Under the pieces are notes generated by a model that was given only the letters and a program-made list of their open reading frames with translations, ran no database searches and was not told where the DNA came from. Shown here in pieces: positions 15,227 to 23,977 of a stretch of DNA of 52,834 bases (its first letter is position 1; each line of letters begins with the position of its first letter). Origin of the DNA: Bryobacteraceae bacterium (lineage in GTDB: Bacteria > Acidobacteriota > Terriglobia > Bryobacterales > Bryobacteraceae). Where the stretch lies: contig JAICJH010000048.1 in the NCBI GenBank assembly GCA_025928545.1, positions 1 through 52,834 on the forward strand. The letters run 5' to 3'. The position numbers were made by a program, and so were the translations under genes.

Positions 15227-15230
15227 AAGC

Positions 15231-17075
15231 CTACTTCGCGGCTTTTCCCAGCCAGTCGTCCAGGTGCCGCTTCTGCGCCGCTGAAGCGTCCGGCCTCAGT
15301 TCCAGTTGCCACCCTCCCGGTTGTTCTCCGAACGTGAGTTCCAGTTGCGTCAGTTTGTCGCGCCGCGCCACCAGGATCGTGACATGGTCCCCCGGCCGAT
15401 AGTTATCCAATCGTGCGGCAAGCAAATCCGCCCGCACCCGATACTCTCCGATCGCCAGAATCTCATCGTCCACATTCAGCCCGGCCTGGAATGCCGGCGT
15501 CCCCCGCGGAACCCGTGAAACCAGCAGGCGTCCGTTGTCCGTTCGCGTTTCGGCCCCTGTCCACGCTTTGCGCAACGCGCCTTCCCTGCCCGGTTCGCCC
15601 TGCTTGAACCGCAGTCCAAACCACTCCAGCGCCTCGCTGTAATCCAACTCGCCAGGCTTCTCTACCGTTTCACGAAAAAATGACGCCAGCGGTACGCCCG
15701 CCACCTCTTCCGCGGTGGCTTTGAATTGCTCCGGCGTGAATCCGCGTTCGCCGGAGAAGCGCTGAAACGCCACCCGCATCAAATCGTCCAGCGACTTCTT
15801 GTCGTTCGTAGCCTGCCGGATCTTCGCATCCAGCAGCCACGCCACCACCGCGCCCTTCGTGTAATAGCTGATCGCCACGTTGTTCGTGTTTTCGTCGGGC
15901 CGGTAAAGCTTGATCCATGCATCGAATGAAGCCTGCTCCGCCGATAACACCAGCCGCCCCGGAATACTCTGAAGACTATTGATCAGCGCCGAGAGCGACC
16001 CGTTAGTCTCCGCCCCCGTGCCCAGGTACTCCGCACGCGTCGTCAGCGCTGCCCGATGCACATTGAGCGGGCCATAGTAACTGGTAAACCCTTCCGCGAT
16101 CCAGAGGCTCGTAGTCGGATTCTCCCGTTCGTAATCGAACGGCCCCAGTTCCGCCGGACGCATGCGCTTCACGTTCCACGCGTGAAAGTACTCGTGCGAA
16201 ACCGTATCGAGCCAACTCACATAAGCGCGGTGCGTTCGCGTCGCCCATCGGCTCGTCATCACGGTGAACGAATTGCGATGCTCGAGTCCCCCGCCCGATT
16301 CGGTCAGCAGATTCAGGAATACATATTTGTTCCGGTAAGGCAGGCCTCCCCACATTTCGCGATAACTGCGGACAATCTTCTCGACATCTGCGGCCGACCG
16401 AGCCCCGTCCCAAACCCCGCCCTCCCCTTCATTCACCAGGAAATGAGGCACGCCGTCAACCTCGAACCGGTATACGGCCGGATTCCCCGCTAGGATCGGC
16501 GAATCCACCAGCGTGTCGTAATCCACCGCCCGGAAATGGTGCGGCTCCGTTTCGTCCATGCCGGAAACGGCCGTCTTCCATTCCGCCGGCAGCTTCACCG
16601 TCACTTCGTGTGGACGCGCCAGACCGCCCACCTGAGTCATGAAAGTGGCGGCTCCATTTAACAATGCAAAGGAAGCCTCCACCCAGTTGGTTCGTACCGA
16701 CATCTCGCGGCAATAAACCCGGTAACTCAAGTGAACCGAGGAGGCGCCTCCCGTGTCCACCCGCCATCGGTTCTTCGTCGTCTTCACCACCTGCCCCGGG
16801 CCTTTTACCTCTTCCACATTGCGCGCATATTCCCGGACCAGATAGGACCCCGGCGTCCACACAGGCATGAAGAGTTCGATGGATGTCTGCCCCGCTGACG
16901 GAAACTCGGCCTCCACATCCACATAATGTGTCTGGGGCGCGGGGAAAGAAACGGTGTAACGGACCGGTTCGGCCTGCTGTGCATGAATCGTTGATGTCAT
17001 AATTACGAAGCCAAGCAGGATTGCGCCATACCGGGCAATGTGGTGGTTTTCAGCCATGGCGGCTCTCGCTATCAT
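15231..17075 (-). CDS. M61-family metallopeptidase with PDZ domain
   Basis: 614 aa. Glycyl-aminopeptidase-like exported peptidase. Signal peptide ends in TSTIHAQQ; an N-terminal beta domain (RYTVSFPAPQTHYVDVEAEF) follows. The zinc motif is HEYFH in SHEYFHAWNVKRMRP, with the third ligand in WIAEGFTSYYG. A PDZ domain near 500-570 holds RVPRGTPAFQAGLNVDDEIL. ATG 17075 is preceded by AGGA at good spacing. Stands alone, convergent with the glycosyltransferase gene (4-bp gap). Confidence 0.92.
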   Translation of the reverse strand: MIARAAMAENHHIARYGAILLGFVIMTSTIHAQQAEPVRYTVSFPAPQTHYVDVEAEFPSAGQTSIELFMPVWTPGSYLVREYARNVEEVKGPGQVVKTTKNRWRVDTGGASSVHLSYRVYCREMSVRTNWVEASFALLNGAATFMTQVGGLARPHEVTVKLPAEWKTAVSGMDETEPHHFRAVDYDTLVDSPILAGNPAVYRFEVDGVPHFLVNEGEGGVWDGARSAADVEKIVRSYREMWGGLPYRNKYVFLNLLTESGGGLEHRNSFTVMTSRWATRTHRAYVSWLDTVSHEYFHAWNVKRMRPAELGPFDYERENPTTSLWIAEGFTSYYGPLNVHRAALTTRAEYLGTGAETNGSLSALINSLQSIPGRLVLSAEQASFDAWIKLYRPDENTNNVAISYYTKGAVVAWLLDAKIRQATNDKKSLDDLMRVAFQRFSGERGFTPEQFKATAEEVAGVPLASFFRETVEKPGELDYSEALEWFGLRFKQGEPGREGALRKAWTGAETRTDNGRLLVSRVPRGTPAFQAGLNVDDEILAIGEYRVRADLLAARLDNYRPGDHVTILVARRDKLTQLELTFGEQPGGWQLELRPDASAAQKRHLDDWLGKAAK

Positions 17076-17149
17076 AGCGGGAAGTCCTGAAATATGAAAG
17101 ACATACGTTTGGTTTACGGCATGCCTGTAGCTTTACCGGTGGTAATCAT

Positions 17150-19111
17150 ATGAAACTGCACTGGCTCGCTATTGGAATTTTAGCCTTCTCCTCCGCGCTG
17201 ACTCCGCAAACCCCTCCCCCGGCGGATAACGATGCGCCAGCCGACGAGCCCGGCCGCGCCGTCGCCCGACTCGCTGTCCTCAATGGCGATGCCTCCATCC
17301 GCCGCGGCGATTCCAGTGAGTGGGTAGCGGCGGCCATCAACTCCCCCCTGATGTCGGGTGATGAGATTTCCGTCGCCGCCGGTGGACGCGCCGAAGTGCA
17401 GTTGGATGAAGCTCACTTCCTGCGCATCGCGGGCGACACTCAATTGAGGCTGGCCGATCTTGAAAACGGCCACTATCAGGTCCAGATCTCGCATGGTCTG
17501 GTCACCTGGCGTGTTCTTCGCGACACCCAGGCGCAGGCCGAAATCGATACGCCGTTGGTGGGCGTTCATCCCGGTCCGCAGTCCACTGTCCGCATTGGTG
17601 TGAATCCCGATGGCGTTTCTCATATCACGGTGCGCAGGGGCGACGCCGACGTCTCCACCCAAAGAGGTACCGAGCGCGTCAACCAAAACAGCACCATGGA
17701 TGTGCGCGGCGACGTGAACGATCCTGAATTTCAAACCGTTGCAGCCCCCGCGCGCGACGAATTCGATAGCTGGGGCGAACAGCGCGACAATTATTTGCTG
17801 CGCGCGCAATCGCAGCGCTATGTCACGCGTGACGTGCATGGCGTGGAAGATCTGGATGCGTATGGCCGCTGGAATTACGATCCGGCATACGGTTGGGTTT
17901 GGGCTCCGCAGGTCGCCGCCGGCTGGGCGCCTTATCAGAATGGCCAGTGGGTTTGGGAAGACTACTATGGCTGGACCTGGGTCGACTACTCGCCATGGGG
18001 TTGGGCGCCGTTCCATTACGGCTACTGGTACAACCGGGTTGGCTTCGGCTGGAACTGGTATCCGGGGCCGCGCGTAGGCCGTGTGTGGTGGAGACCGGCG
18101 ATGGTCGGCTTCTTCGGCTGGGGTGGCGGCGGAATTAGTTTCGGCTTTGGCAACGTGGGCTGGGTGCCGCTCGCGCCTCATGAAGTGTTCCGTCCCTGGT
18201 ATGGCCGCGGCGGCTACGGCAACCGGATCAACATTGTCAACAATGTAAATGTCTACAACACCTATCGCAATGCCAGTGCACCCCACGGAGTGACGGCGGT
18301 GGCTGCGTCGGATTTCCAGCGCGGCAATTTCCGTAATACGGTCGCGGTGGATCGCGGCACGCTCGAACGGGCTTCGCTCGCCCGCGGCGCGATGCCTGTC
18401 ACGCCGACCAGTCAGAATCTCCGCTTCAGTAATCGCGCCGCCACCGTAACAGGCGGCCAGATGAATCAGCGATTTTACGGCGGCAATCGGACCGCCGGGA
18501 ACAGCGTGAATAACGGCGCGAATAACAATGTTCGCCGGACTCCGTTCACGCAGCAGCAGCAGCAGCAGTCGAATGTACAGGTACAGAACAACGCGCCGAC
18601 TCAGCGAAATTGGTCGCGATTCCAGAGCACACCGCAATCGGGAAACAACCGCGACATGAATAATCGAGCGGCCGCTCCGGCAGTTCGCCAGGCAAATCCG
18701 GGCTTCGACAGATTCGGCAGCACGCCGAACAGCTCGCAGAATAGCAGCCCCCGCCAGGTGCAGGTAGCGCCGCCCATCGTCCGCCAGCGATCCGAACCTG
18801 CCCCCGCGCAACAGGCGCCGCAGCAGTATCGAAACACGCAACCGTCGTATGGCCAGGGCGGTTACTCGCGGCCGCAGCAATCGGCCCCCGCGCCGGCGCC
18901 CCGGCAAGCCGCGCCTACGTATAGCCCGGCGCCCGCTCCGTCGCGTCGCGAAGCTGCGCCTTCATACGGTGGCGGCGGCTACTCCCGGCCGCAGCAATCA
19001 GCACCCGCTCCGGCGCCCCGCGGAAACTTTGGCGATGGAGCCCCTCAGCGCAGCGCTCCTGCCCCGCGCAGTAATCAGGGTGCGCCGCCACGCGGCAACG
19101 GCCGCCGCTAG
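17150..19111 (+). CDS. FecR-domain, DUF6600-like envelope protein
   Basis: 653 aa. Signal peptide, then a FecR-like beta domain (about 40-190; ARLAVLNGDASIRRGDSSEW, MSGDEISVAAGGRAEVQL). Residues 235-330 are extremely rich in Trp, Tyr and Gly, with repeated YGRWNYDPAYGWVWAPQV and WEDYYGWTWVDYSPWGWAPF, typical of DUF6600 proteins. The last 170 residues are low-complexity Gln/Pro/Ser/Ala, with GGYSRPQQSAPAPAPR present twice. Probably exported and cell-envelope associated, perhaps through aromatic-sugar contacts; function unproven. GGTGG seven bases before the ATG supports the start. Confidence 0.8.
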   Translation: MKLHWLAIGILAFSSALTPQTPPPADNDAPADEPGRAVARLAVLNGDASIRRGDSSEWVAAAINSPLMSGDEISVAAGGRAEVQLDEAHFLRIAGDTQLRLADLENGHYQVQISHGLVTWRVLRDTQAQAEIDTPLVGVHPGPQSTVRIGVNPDGVSHITVRRGDADVSTQRGTERVNQNSTMDVRGDVNDPEFQTVAAPARDEFDSWGEQRDNYLLRAQSQRYVTRDVHGVEDLDAYGRWNYDPAYGWVWAPQVAAGWAPYQNGQWVWEDYYGWTWVDYSPWGWAPFHYGYWYNRVGFGWNWYPGPRVGRVWWRPAMVGFFGWGGGGISFGFGNVGWVPLAPHEVFRPWYGRGGYGNRINIVNNVNVYNTYRNASAPHGVTAVAASDFQRGNFRNTVAVDRGTLERASLARGAMPVTPTSQNLRFSNRAATVTGGQMNQRFYGGNRTAGNSVNNGANNNVRRTPFTQQQQQQSNVQVQNNAPTQRNWSRFQSTPQSGNNRDMNNRAAAPAVRQANPGFDRFGSTPNSSQNSSPRQVQVAPPIVRQRSEPAPAQQAPQQYRNTQPSYGQGGYSRPQQSAPAPAPRQAAPTYSPAPAPSRREAAPSYGGGGYSRPQQSAPAPAPRGNFGDGAPQRSAPAPRSNQGAPPRGNGRR

Positions 19112-19129
19112 TTTTTTACTGCCCGATGC

Positions 19130-19135
19130 TACAAT
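19130..19135 (+). promoter_or_regulatory. -10 box of the tRNA-His promoter (putative)
   Basis: TACAAT 14 bp before the tRNA 5' end. No good -35 box seen. Confidence 0.35.
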
Positions 19136-19148
19136 GACTTGTAGCTGC

Positions 19149-19226
19149 GGCGGCTGTAGCTCAGCTGGTAGTAGCGCCAGATTGTGATTCTGGAAGTCAC
19201 GGGTTCGAACCCCGTCAGCCGCCCCA
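19149..19226 (+). tRNA. tRNA-His (GTG)
   Basis: Seven-pair acceptor stem GCGGCTG/CAGCCGC, anticodon loop TTGTGAT with anticodon GTG, T-loop GGTTCGAACC and an encoded CCA (19224-19226). G at 19149 opposite discriminator C 19223 is the extra G-1 that identifies histidine tRNAs. All arms pair well. Confidence 0.95.
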
Positions 19227-19283
19227 ATCCCCTGCCGCATCATCCCAATACCCTCAAACTGGCGTATAATAGAGGGTGCATCT

Positions 19284-19326
19284 GAGAGCCGTCTAAACCG
19301 TTTGGACCGGTTGGCTCCTCTTTTTT
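19284..19326 (+). terminator. rho-independent terminator after tRNA-His
   Basis: Stem of GAG-AGCC with GGCT-CCTC and an inner TCTAAA/TTTGGA pair closed by CCG, followed directly by six T. A TATAAT at 19265-19270 stands only 14 bp ahead, so a very short independent transcript ending here is also possible. Confidence 0.75.
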
Positions 19327-19342
19327 GTAGAAAGAGAGGACC

Positions 19343-19513
19343 GTGGGTCTGGCTGCCAATCTCCGCAGTAACGTCAATAAACTCTCCACAACGATTCAGA
19401 AATCAAAGTGCTTGCGCTTTGAGATTCAGGCGCTGGTGGATTACCTTCGAGCACAGAAGGTTCCCCCCCCCGCGAACGCTGGATCCCTGCGGCGTGATCC
19501 GGTCTCGATGTGA
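19343..19513 (+). CDS. small hypothetical protein
   Basis: 56 aa from GTG 19343 with AGAGAGGA just upstream. GLAANLRSNVNKLSTTIQKS, then FEIQALVDYLRAQK, then a Pro/Arg-rich tail. Helical, no family recognised. Short enough to be missed by default gene calling; the good ribosome site supports it. Confidence 0.4.
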   Translation: MGLAANLRSNVNKLSTTIQKSKCLRFEIQALVDYLRAQKVPPPANAGSLRRDPVSM

Positions 19514-19542
19514 TAACGAAGACTCGACAGAGCCGTCCGAAG

Positions 19543-20244
19543 CTAATTCCCGACGCTGAGCACCACGTCCCCCACCCCACCGTGGACCACCATATGAATA
19601 GCGGGCTTGCCTTCCGACCAGGCATCGTTATAATACTTCCCATCCCGTTTCGTGAGCCCGTTCGCACTGACGCTGCCGATCCCGCCCGTAGCTTCCACTT
19701 CGGCGCCCATGTCGCGCGGTAGCCGGATCTTTGCTTCCCCAACCCCTCCGTTGACCCGCACGTTCACGTCTCTCCCATACTTACCGGCAACGTTGAGGTC
19801 CATTTCTCCCGCGCCCATATTGACGTCGAGAGAACGCAGATGAAGCCGCGAGAAATCGAGGGTCGACTCCCCCGCCCCGAGCGCCACCGTCATTTCCAGC
19901 GGCAGTTCTGTACCCATCAACAGACCCCACTCGTTCACCATTTTTCCGCTGGACGAGCCGTGCGGCGATTCAACCGTTAGCCGCCCGTGGTCGCCTGTCA
20001 CGTCGTAGCGAACAACGGGGTGGCCTACCTTTTCGGAGTAGCGGAACGAACCCGTCATCAGGTTCGGCGCTCCACCTTCGATCTTAAGAGTGCCCGCACC
20101 CATGTGGATATCCGCGGTAACGGATTCGGCGCCGCCCGCATCGATCTTCTCGACAGCGGATTGCGTGGGGCCGGAATCGACGACGTTACAGCCGGCAGCT
20201 ACAAGAAGGCACAAAGTGCCGATGGGGACCAGAATACGTCTCAT
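19543..20244 (-). CDS. lipoprotein with adhesin-like beta-repeat (toastrack/DUF4097-like) domain
   Basis: 233 aa from ATG 20244. Signal ends in the lipobox LLVAAGC, so it should be lipid-anchored. The body is made of repeated short beta units with GAG motifs (ADIHMGAGTLKIEGG, VALGAGESTLDFS, NMGAGEMDLNV, NGGVGEAKIRL), the pattern of toastrack/LiaF-type domains of envelope-stress systems. Last gene of the run that carries the ECF sigma factor and anti-sigma factor, 52 bp downstream of the latter. It may be an output or an input of that regulon. Confidence 0.75.
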   Translation of the reverse strand: MRRILVPIGTLCLLVAAGCNVVDSGPTQSAVEKIDAGGAESVTADIHMGAGTLKIEGGAPNLMTGSFRYSEKVGHPVVRYDVTGDHGRLTVESPHGSSSGKMVNEWGLLMGTELPLEMTVALGAGESTLDFSRLHLRSLDVNMGAGEMDLNVAGKYGRDVNVRVNGGVGEAKIRLPRDMGAEVEATGGIGSVSANGLTKRDGKYYNDAWSEGKPAIHMVVHGGVGDVVLSVGN

Positions 20245-20296
20245 AAGGATGATTGGGGTGCTCCAGAAATTATGACGCATTCCTCTTGTTGTAAGT

Positions 20297-21043
20297 TCAA
20301 CGCGAAGTATTCTCACCAACGTACTTCTTGTATGCCCCGATCCAGTCCACCGCTATATCGCGCTGCGCAGTCGGAAGATCCAGCTTTCCCGAACAGACCA
20401 ACTGGTGCAGCCGCTGCTCCAGCTTATCTTTGACCCGCGCGTTCCAGCGTGCCGAATATGGCTGCGGCCAGAGGTTGCGAATCGACTCGGTGCCGCCCAG
20501 ATCCGGAGTGATCAGGTAATCCACTTCGAATTGATTCGGACGTGGGGAAGCAATTCCGTAAGCCTCGAACACTTTCTGGCGCGTGTCATCCGGAATATCC
20601 CGTGACACTACTTCGGCGTCGGAATTCCGGCACACTTCGTTGATGCTGATCGGCCGCGTTTCGCCGGGCGTGAGGCCCAGCTTCGGCTTCGGACCTTCCG
20701 CGTTCACGGTGGATTCGAAGACGACGAGAACCGCCAGCAGAACGGCCGCGAAGGCCACACCAGCCCCCGTCAGGCGCGCGAAGGAGAAGGGTTCACGCGC
20801 GGCGGCGGCTTCGCTCAACCGCGCCCGCAGCAACGCACGCGGACCAGCCAGTGGCGTCAATTGCCCGTTCAGTTCCGCGTTGCGAGCACGCACCAAATCC
20901 GCAATCGTGCCCTGGAGCGACTGGACCCGCTCCCTGCACGTCCAGCAGGCTTCCAGATGTTCTGAAACCTCCGCTTTGCGCCGTGGCGAAAGCTCTCCAT
21001 CCACAAGCAGCACCATATCCTGCTCGGACAAATGACGATTCAT
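20297..21043 (-). CDS. anti-sigma factor with zinc-finger domain
   Basis: 248 aa. The N-terminal zinc-binding anti-sigma motif has His 29, Cys 33 and Cys 36 (EHLEACWTCRERV). One membrane helix follows (GAGVAFAAVLLAVLVVF, about 94-110), then a periplasmic domain of about 140 residues. It should hold the sigma factor at the membrane. Its ATG overlaps the sigma stop by 4 bp (ATGA), the standard pair arrangement. Confidence 0.9.
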   Translation of the reverse strand: MNRHLSEQDMVLLVDGELSPRRKAEVSEHLEACWTCRERVQSLQGTIADLVRARNAELNGQLTPLAGPRALLRARLSEAAAAREPFSFARLTGAGVAFAAVLLAVLVVFESTVNAEGPKPKLGLTPGETRPISINEVCRNSDAEVVSRDIPDDTRQKVFEAYGIASPRPNQFEVDYLITPDLGGTESIRNLWPQPYSARWNARVKDKLEQRLHQLVCSGKLDLPTAQRDIAVDWIGAYKKYVGENTSR

Positions 21044-21615
21044 ACACGCTCCGCCCGCGTCAGACGAGCCAACGACCTCTCCAGCGACGCCGCCACCGAC
21101 CCCAATGAAATCCCCAGTGCCTGGGCAATTTCGCGATACCGCAGACCTTCCGCCCGCAGCGACAAACAACACTGATCCTGCTCCGGCAACGCCTTCACCA
21201 CAGCCAACAATCTCTGCTGTCTTTGCCTCGCCACCAGTGTCTCCTCCGGGCCGGGATTCAAATCCCGGGCGGCCGATAGGTCCGGCTCAGACGTAAAGCG
21301 ATCGGCGTGCCGCTTCGCTCTGTGGCGATACTTCAGGGCCGTATTGTGCGCCACCCGGAAGATCCAGCCCTGCAAATTTACCCGCGGCTTGTTCTGCCGC
21401 AGATGGTGGAACAAAGCCAAAAATACTTCCTGCACAATCTCTTCCGCATCCGGCGCGGAAACCCCGAAACTCAGCAGGTAACGCAGCACCGGAGCGCGCA
21501 ACTGCCCGAACAATGAAACAACATCGTCTTCGAGACGGGACGGATTCGATCCCTCCGCTACCGGATATATCCCCTGAACCCCGATCCTGTTCAGGGTTTT
21601 ATCAATCCATGGCAT
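21040..21615 (-). CDS. ECF-type RNA polymerase sigma factor
   Basis: 191 aa. Region 2: VLRYLLSFGVSAPDAEEIVQ, EVFLALFHHL, NLQGWIFRVAHNTALKYRHR. Region 4: LLAVVKALPEQDQCCLSLRA, LRYREIAQALGISLGSVAAS. Length is normal for the family. The start ATG at 21615 lies inside the end of the VOC gene (14-bp overlap). Probably autoregulated, but I see no clear ECF promoter. Confidence 0.93.
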   Translation of the reverse strand: MPWIDKTLNRIGVQGIYPVAEGSNPSRLEDDVVSLFGQLRAPVLRYLLSFGVSAPDAEEIVQEVFLALFHHLRQNKPRVNLQGWIFRVAHNTALKYRHRAKRHADRFTSEPDLSAARDLNPGPEETLVARQRQQRLLAVVKALPEQDQCCLSLRAEGLRYREIAQALGISLGSVAASLERSLARLTRAERV

Positions 21616-22015
21616 CGCAAATAAACTCGATCACATTATGATCCGGATCGATGATATAAATCTGCGGCCGGCCCACGATCGAATCGGGCCGCAGGACCAT
21701 CTTGTGGTCGTCGCTGTCCGGTAACCCATCGTCGAACCCCTTCCCGCGCAGCCACGCCACGGTCTTCGCGTAGCTCGACATCCCAAGGGCAAAATGGACG
21801 TCCTGCGGGTCTACTGGTTTGCTGCCCCGGCTCATCGCGGTATCGCTCACGATGAGGTGAAGGTGCTGGCCGCCGCCAAACTGGAACCACGCACCTGGAA
21901 AGGAAAAATTCGGCCGGGCGATCTCGCGCAATTCCAGAACCTCGCTATAAAAACGGCGCGATTCGTCGATATCCTTAGCGGTGACAAGAACGTGATGGAG
22001 GGAAGGGGTAACCAT
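21602..22015 (-). CDS. VOC-family (glyoxalase-like) protein
   Basis: 137 aa from ATG 22015 with GAAG five bases upstream; ATG 22036 is an alternative. Two beta-alpha-beta-beta-beta units: SLHHVLVTAKDIDESRRFYS, WFQFGGGQHLHLIVSD, VHFALGMSSYAKTVAWLR, PQIYIIDPDHNVIEFICD. His and Glu at the usual metal positions (HHV; VIEF). Could be a dioxygenase, lyase or resistance-type binding protein; substrate unknown. Confidence 0.88.
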   Translation of the reverse strand: MVTPSLHHVLVTAKDIDESRRFYSEVLELREIARPNFSFPGAWFQFGGGQHLHLIVSDTAMSRGSKPVDPQDVHFALGMSSYAKTVAWLRGKGFDDGLPDSDDHKMVLRPDSIVGRPQIYIIDPDHNVIEFICDAMD

Positions 22016-22044
22016 AGTTTCTTCAGTGACGATCATACAGCAGC

Positions 22045-22611
22045 TCAACGTAAAAACGGCACGTAAGCCGGTTTGCTGCGCTGCCAATCGACGAAGCGCT
22101 GGCCGAAGCGATCCCGCAATAATCCGTCTTCCACCCGAACCCGAATTTCCGTACCGGCTATGAAGAGCACGACAGCCAGCGGCCACCCCGGCAGCGTTCC
22201 GACGAGCAGGATGGCGACCAGCAGCATGCCGAACATGGACGCATATATCGGATGCCGAACTACGTTGTAGATTCCGGTCTGCACAAGTTCATGATCCTGG
22301 TTCAGGCCAGCGTCGAAACGCCATTGACTCCCCAGACTGGATACGGCGTTCCAGAAAACCCAGATCGAAATCAAAGCCAGAACGACTGCCGCAACGGCGC
22401 GCCAAAGCTCGATTCCGCCCCTCCAGACGGCGGGGCTGTGAGTGCAGGCGATAAAGTATCCCGCTGATTCGAGAACCAGTCCCCAGCGTGCCCTCGGGTC
22501 GACCTTCACGGCTTTCTTGCGCCGCGATTTGCGCAGCGCCCAAAGCGCGGAAAACCAGGCAATCCACGCGGCAAAGAACAGCGCGATCCTGACTTCAGGA
22601 CTCACCATCAT
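22045..22611 (-). CDS. isoprenylcysteine carboxylmethyltransferase-like membrane protein
   Basis: 188 aa. Several membrane helices; the conserved end VRHPIYASMFGMLLVAILLV, then EDGLLRDRFG and the final YVPFLR match bacterial ICMT/NnrU-like methyltransferases that use S-adenosylmethionine on membrane substrates. Its ATG overlaps the response-regulator stop (ATGA). The true substrate is unknown. Confidence 0.85.
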   Translation of the reverse strand: MMVSPEVRIALFFAAWIAWFSALWALRKSRRKKAVKVDPRARWGLVLESAGYFIACTHSPAVWRGGIELWRAVAAVVLALISIWVFWNAVSSLGSQWRFDAGLNQDHELVQTGIYNVVRHPIYASMFGMLLVAILLVGTLPGWPLAVVLFIAGTEIRVRVEDGLLRDRFGQRFVDWQRSKPAYVPFLR

Positions 22612-23363
22612 TCGATTCCCATTGCCTCCTTTAACTGGCGGGCGCGTTCCCGGCTCACATCGCGTTCTTCTCCGTTCAGCAATTTCACACGCCAGGTACC
22701 GGAAAACCATGGCAGCAGTTCCTTCACAGCTTCCAGGTTGACCAATTCGCCGCGGCTGATTCGAAGGAAGCCGACCGGCTCCAGCATTATTTCCAGTTCC
22801 GTAATCGTCTTTTCCACCAGCAGCCTGTCATTCGCAGTCACCGCGAAGACCAATTTATCTTCGATCTCCACCCGGATCACGTCGCGCAACGGAACGATCA
22901 CGATGCGCTTACCACGCCGCGCGGCGATGCGGCGTAAAGGGCCGCTGCGCTCGCGGGCCACCAGCCGGATATCCTGCAACTCCGTATTGAGCGGCAAACG
23001 CCCGGCCGGAAACTTTTGACGCACTCTGGCCAGCGCCCGCTCCAGGCGATCCGGCTGGACCGGCTTCAGGAGATAGTCAATCGCGTTCGCCTCGAAAGCC
23101 CGTACGGCATATTCGTCGTAGGCCGTGGCGAAGACGATTACCGGCGGATCGGATAACTGCTGCACGACCTCGAAGCCGTCGAAACCCGGCATTTCAATAT
23201 CGAGGAACACGAGATCGGGACGCAATTCGCCGATCATCTCGATGGCTTCGATTCCGTTGGAAGCTTCGCCCACGATTTCGATATCGGGGGCAGCGCTCAG
23301 AGCGCGGCGCAGTGCCATCCGCGCCGGATCTTCGTCATCCACGAGGAGTGTCCGGATTCTCAT
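22608..23363 (-). CDS. LytTR-family response regulator
   Basis: 251 aa. Receiver domain 1-120 with phospho-acceptor Asp 55 (FLDIEMPG) and KPVQPDRLERAL at its end, then a LytTR DNA-binding domain at about 145-245 (RGKRIVIVPLRDVIRVEIED, FLRISRGELVNLEAVKEL). Start overlaps the kinase stop by 4 bp. Probably controls this operon or envelope genes. Confidence 0.93.
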   Translation of the reverse strand: MRIRTLLVDDEDPARMALRRALSAAPDIEIVGEASNGIEAIEMIGELRPDLVFLDIEMPGFDGFEVVQQLSDPPVIVFATAYDEYAVRAFEANAIDYLLKPVQPDRLERALARVRQKFPAGRLPLNTELQDIRLVARERSGPLRRIAARRGKRIVIVPLRDVIRVEIEDKLVFAVTANDRLLVEKTITELEIMLEPVGFLRISRGELVNLEAVKELLPWFSGTWRVKLLNGEERDVSRERARQLKEAMGIE

Positions 23364-23977
23364 GTAGTGGCCTGCGCTTCGAAGCTGAACTCGACCCAGC
23401 CAGTTCCGCGGTTGATCCGCAACGGTTCGGCTTCGCCGGTGAAAATCCGCAGGCGGGCGCGCACATTATCCAGCGCATGACCGGGCCGGAACATGGCTGA
23501 AGGTTCCGGCAACGCATGATCGTCGGCGGTATTCCGGACCGAGATGCGAAAGCCCGCCGATGACGGCTGCACCTGAACCCGCACCGAACCGCCATCAATC
23601 AGTGGAGCGATGCCGTGCTTGATCGCATTTTCCACCAGAGGCTGCAAAACCAGCCCTGGGATTCGGACATTGGGCAAATGGCCTTCTGGCAGTTCCACGT
23701 GCAACCGGGAACGAAACCTGGCGCGCTCGATCGAGAGATAGTCGCGCACAAACTGAACTTCCTCGCCGAGCGTCACCGCATCGGCGTGAGTACAACCGAG
23801 CGTGTAACGGAAAAGATCGGAAAGGCGGCCGATCATCTGCCGGGCGGCGAGCGGATCGTCTTCGATGAGCGCCGAGATCGTATTCAGCGTGTTGAAGAAG
23901 AAGTGCGGATTGATCTGGGATTGCAGGGCACGCGTCTGAGCTTCCGATGCCTTCACCGCAAGCTCGCGCAACTTCAT
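23360..23977 (-). CDS. LytS-type histidine kinase, catalytic part
   Basis: 205 aa. Phosphorylates the neighbouring LytTR regulator. The phospho-acceptor is His 25 in QSQINPHFFFNTLNTISALI; an ATP-binding N-box VLQPLVENAIKHGIAP follows, and NVRARLRIFTGE near the end. No membrane segment is encoded here. The preceding membrane protein lies in the same frame and is separated only by a TAG codon that directly abuts ATG 23977. GGAGG eight bases upstream means the kinase can be translated independently. Confidence 0.9.
   Translation of the reverse strand: MKLRELAVKASEAQTRALQSQINPHFFFNTLNTISALIEDDPLAARQMIGRLSDLFRYTLGCTHADAVTLGEEVQFVRDYLSIERARFRSRLHVELPEGHLPNVRIPGLVLQPLVENAIKHGIAPLIDGGSVRVQVQPSSAGFRISVRNTADDHALPEPSAMFRPGHALDNVRARLRIFTGEAEPLRINRGTGWVEFSFEAQATT

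Noticed and set aside
17180..18907. 575-aa minus-strand frame opposite the FecR/DUF6600-like gene
   Set aside because: A mirror of a GC-rich low-complexity gene; no recognisable domain and the plus-strand gene is certain.
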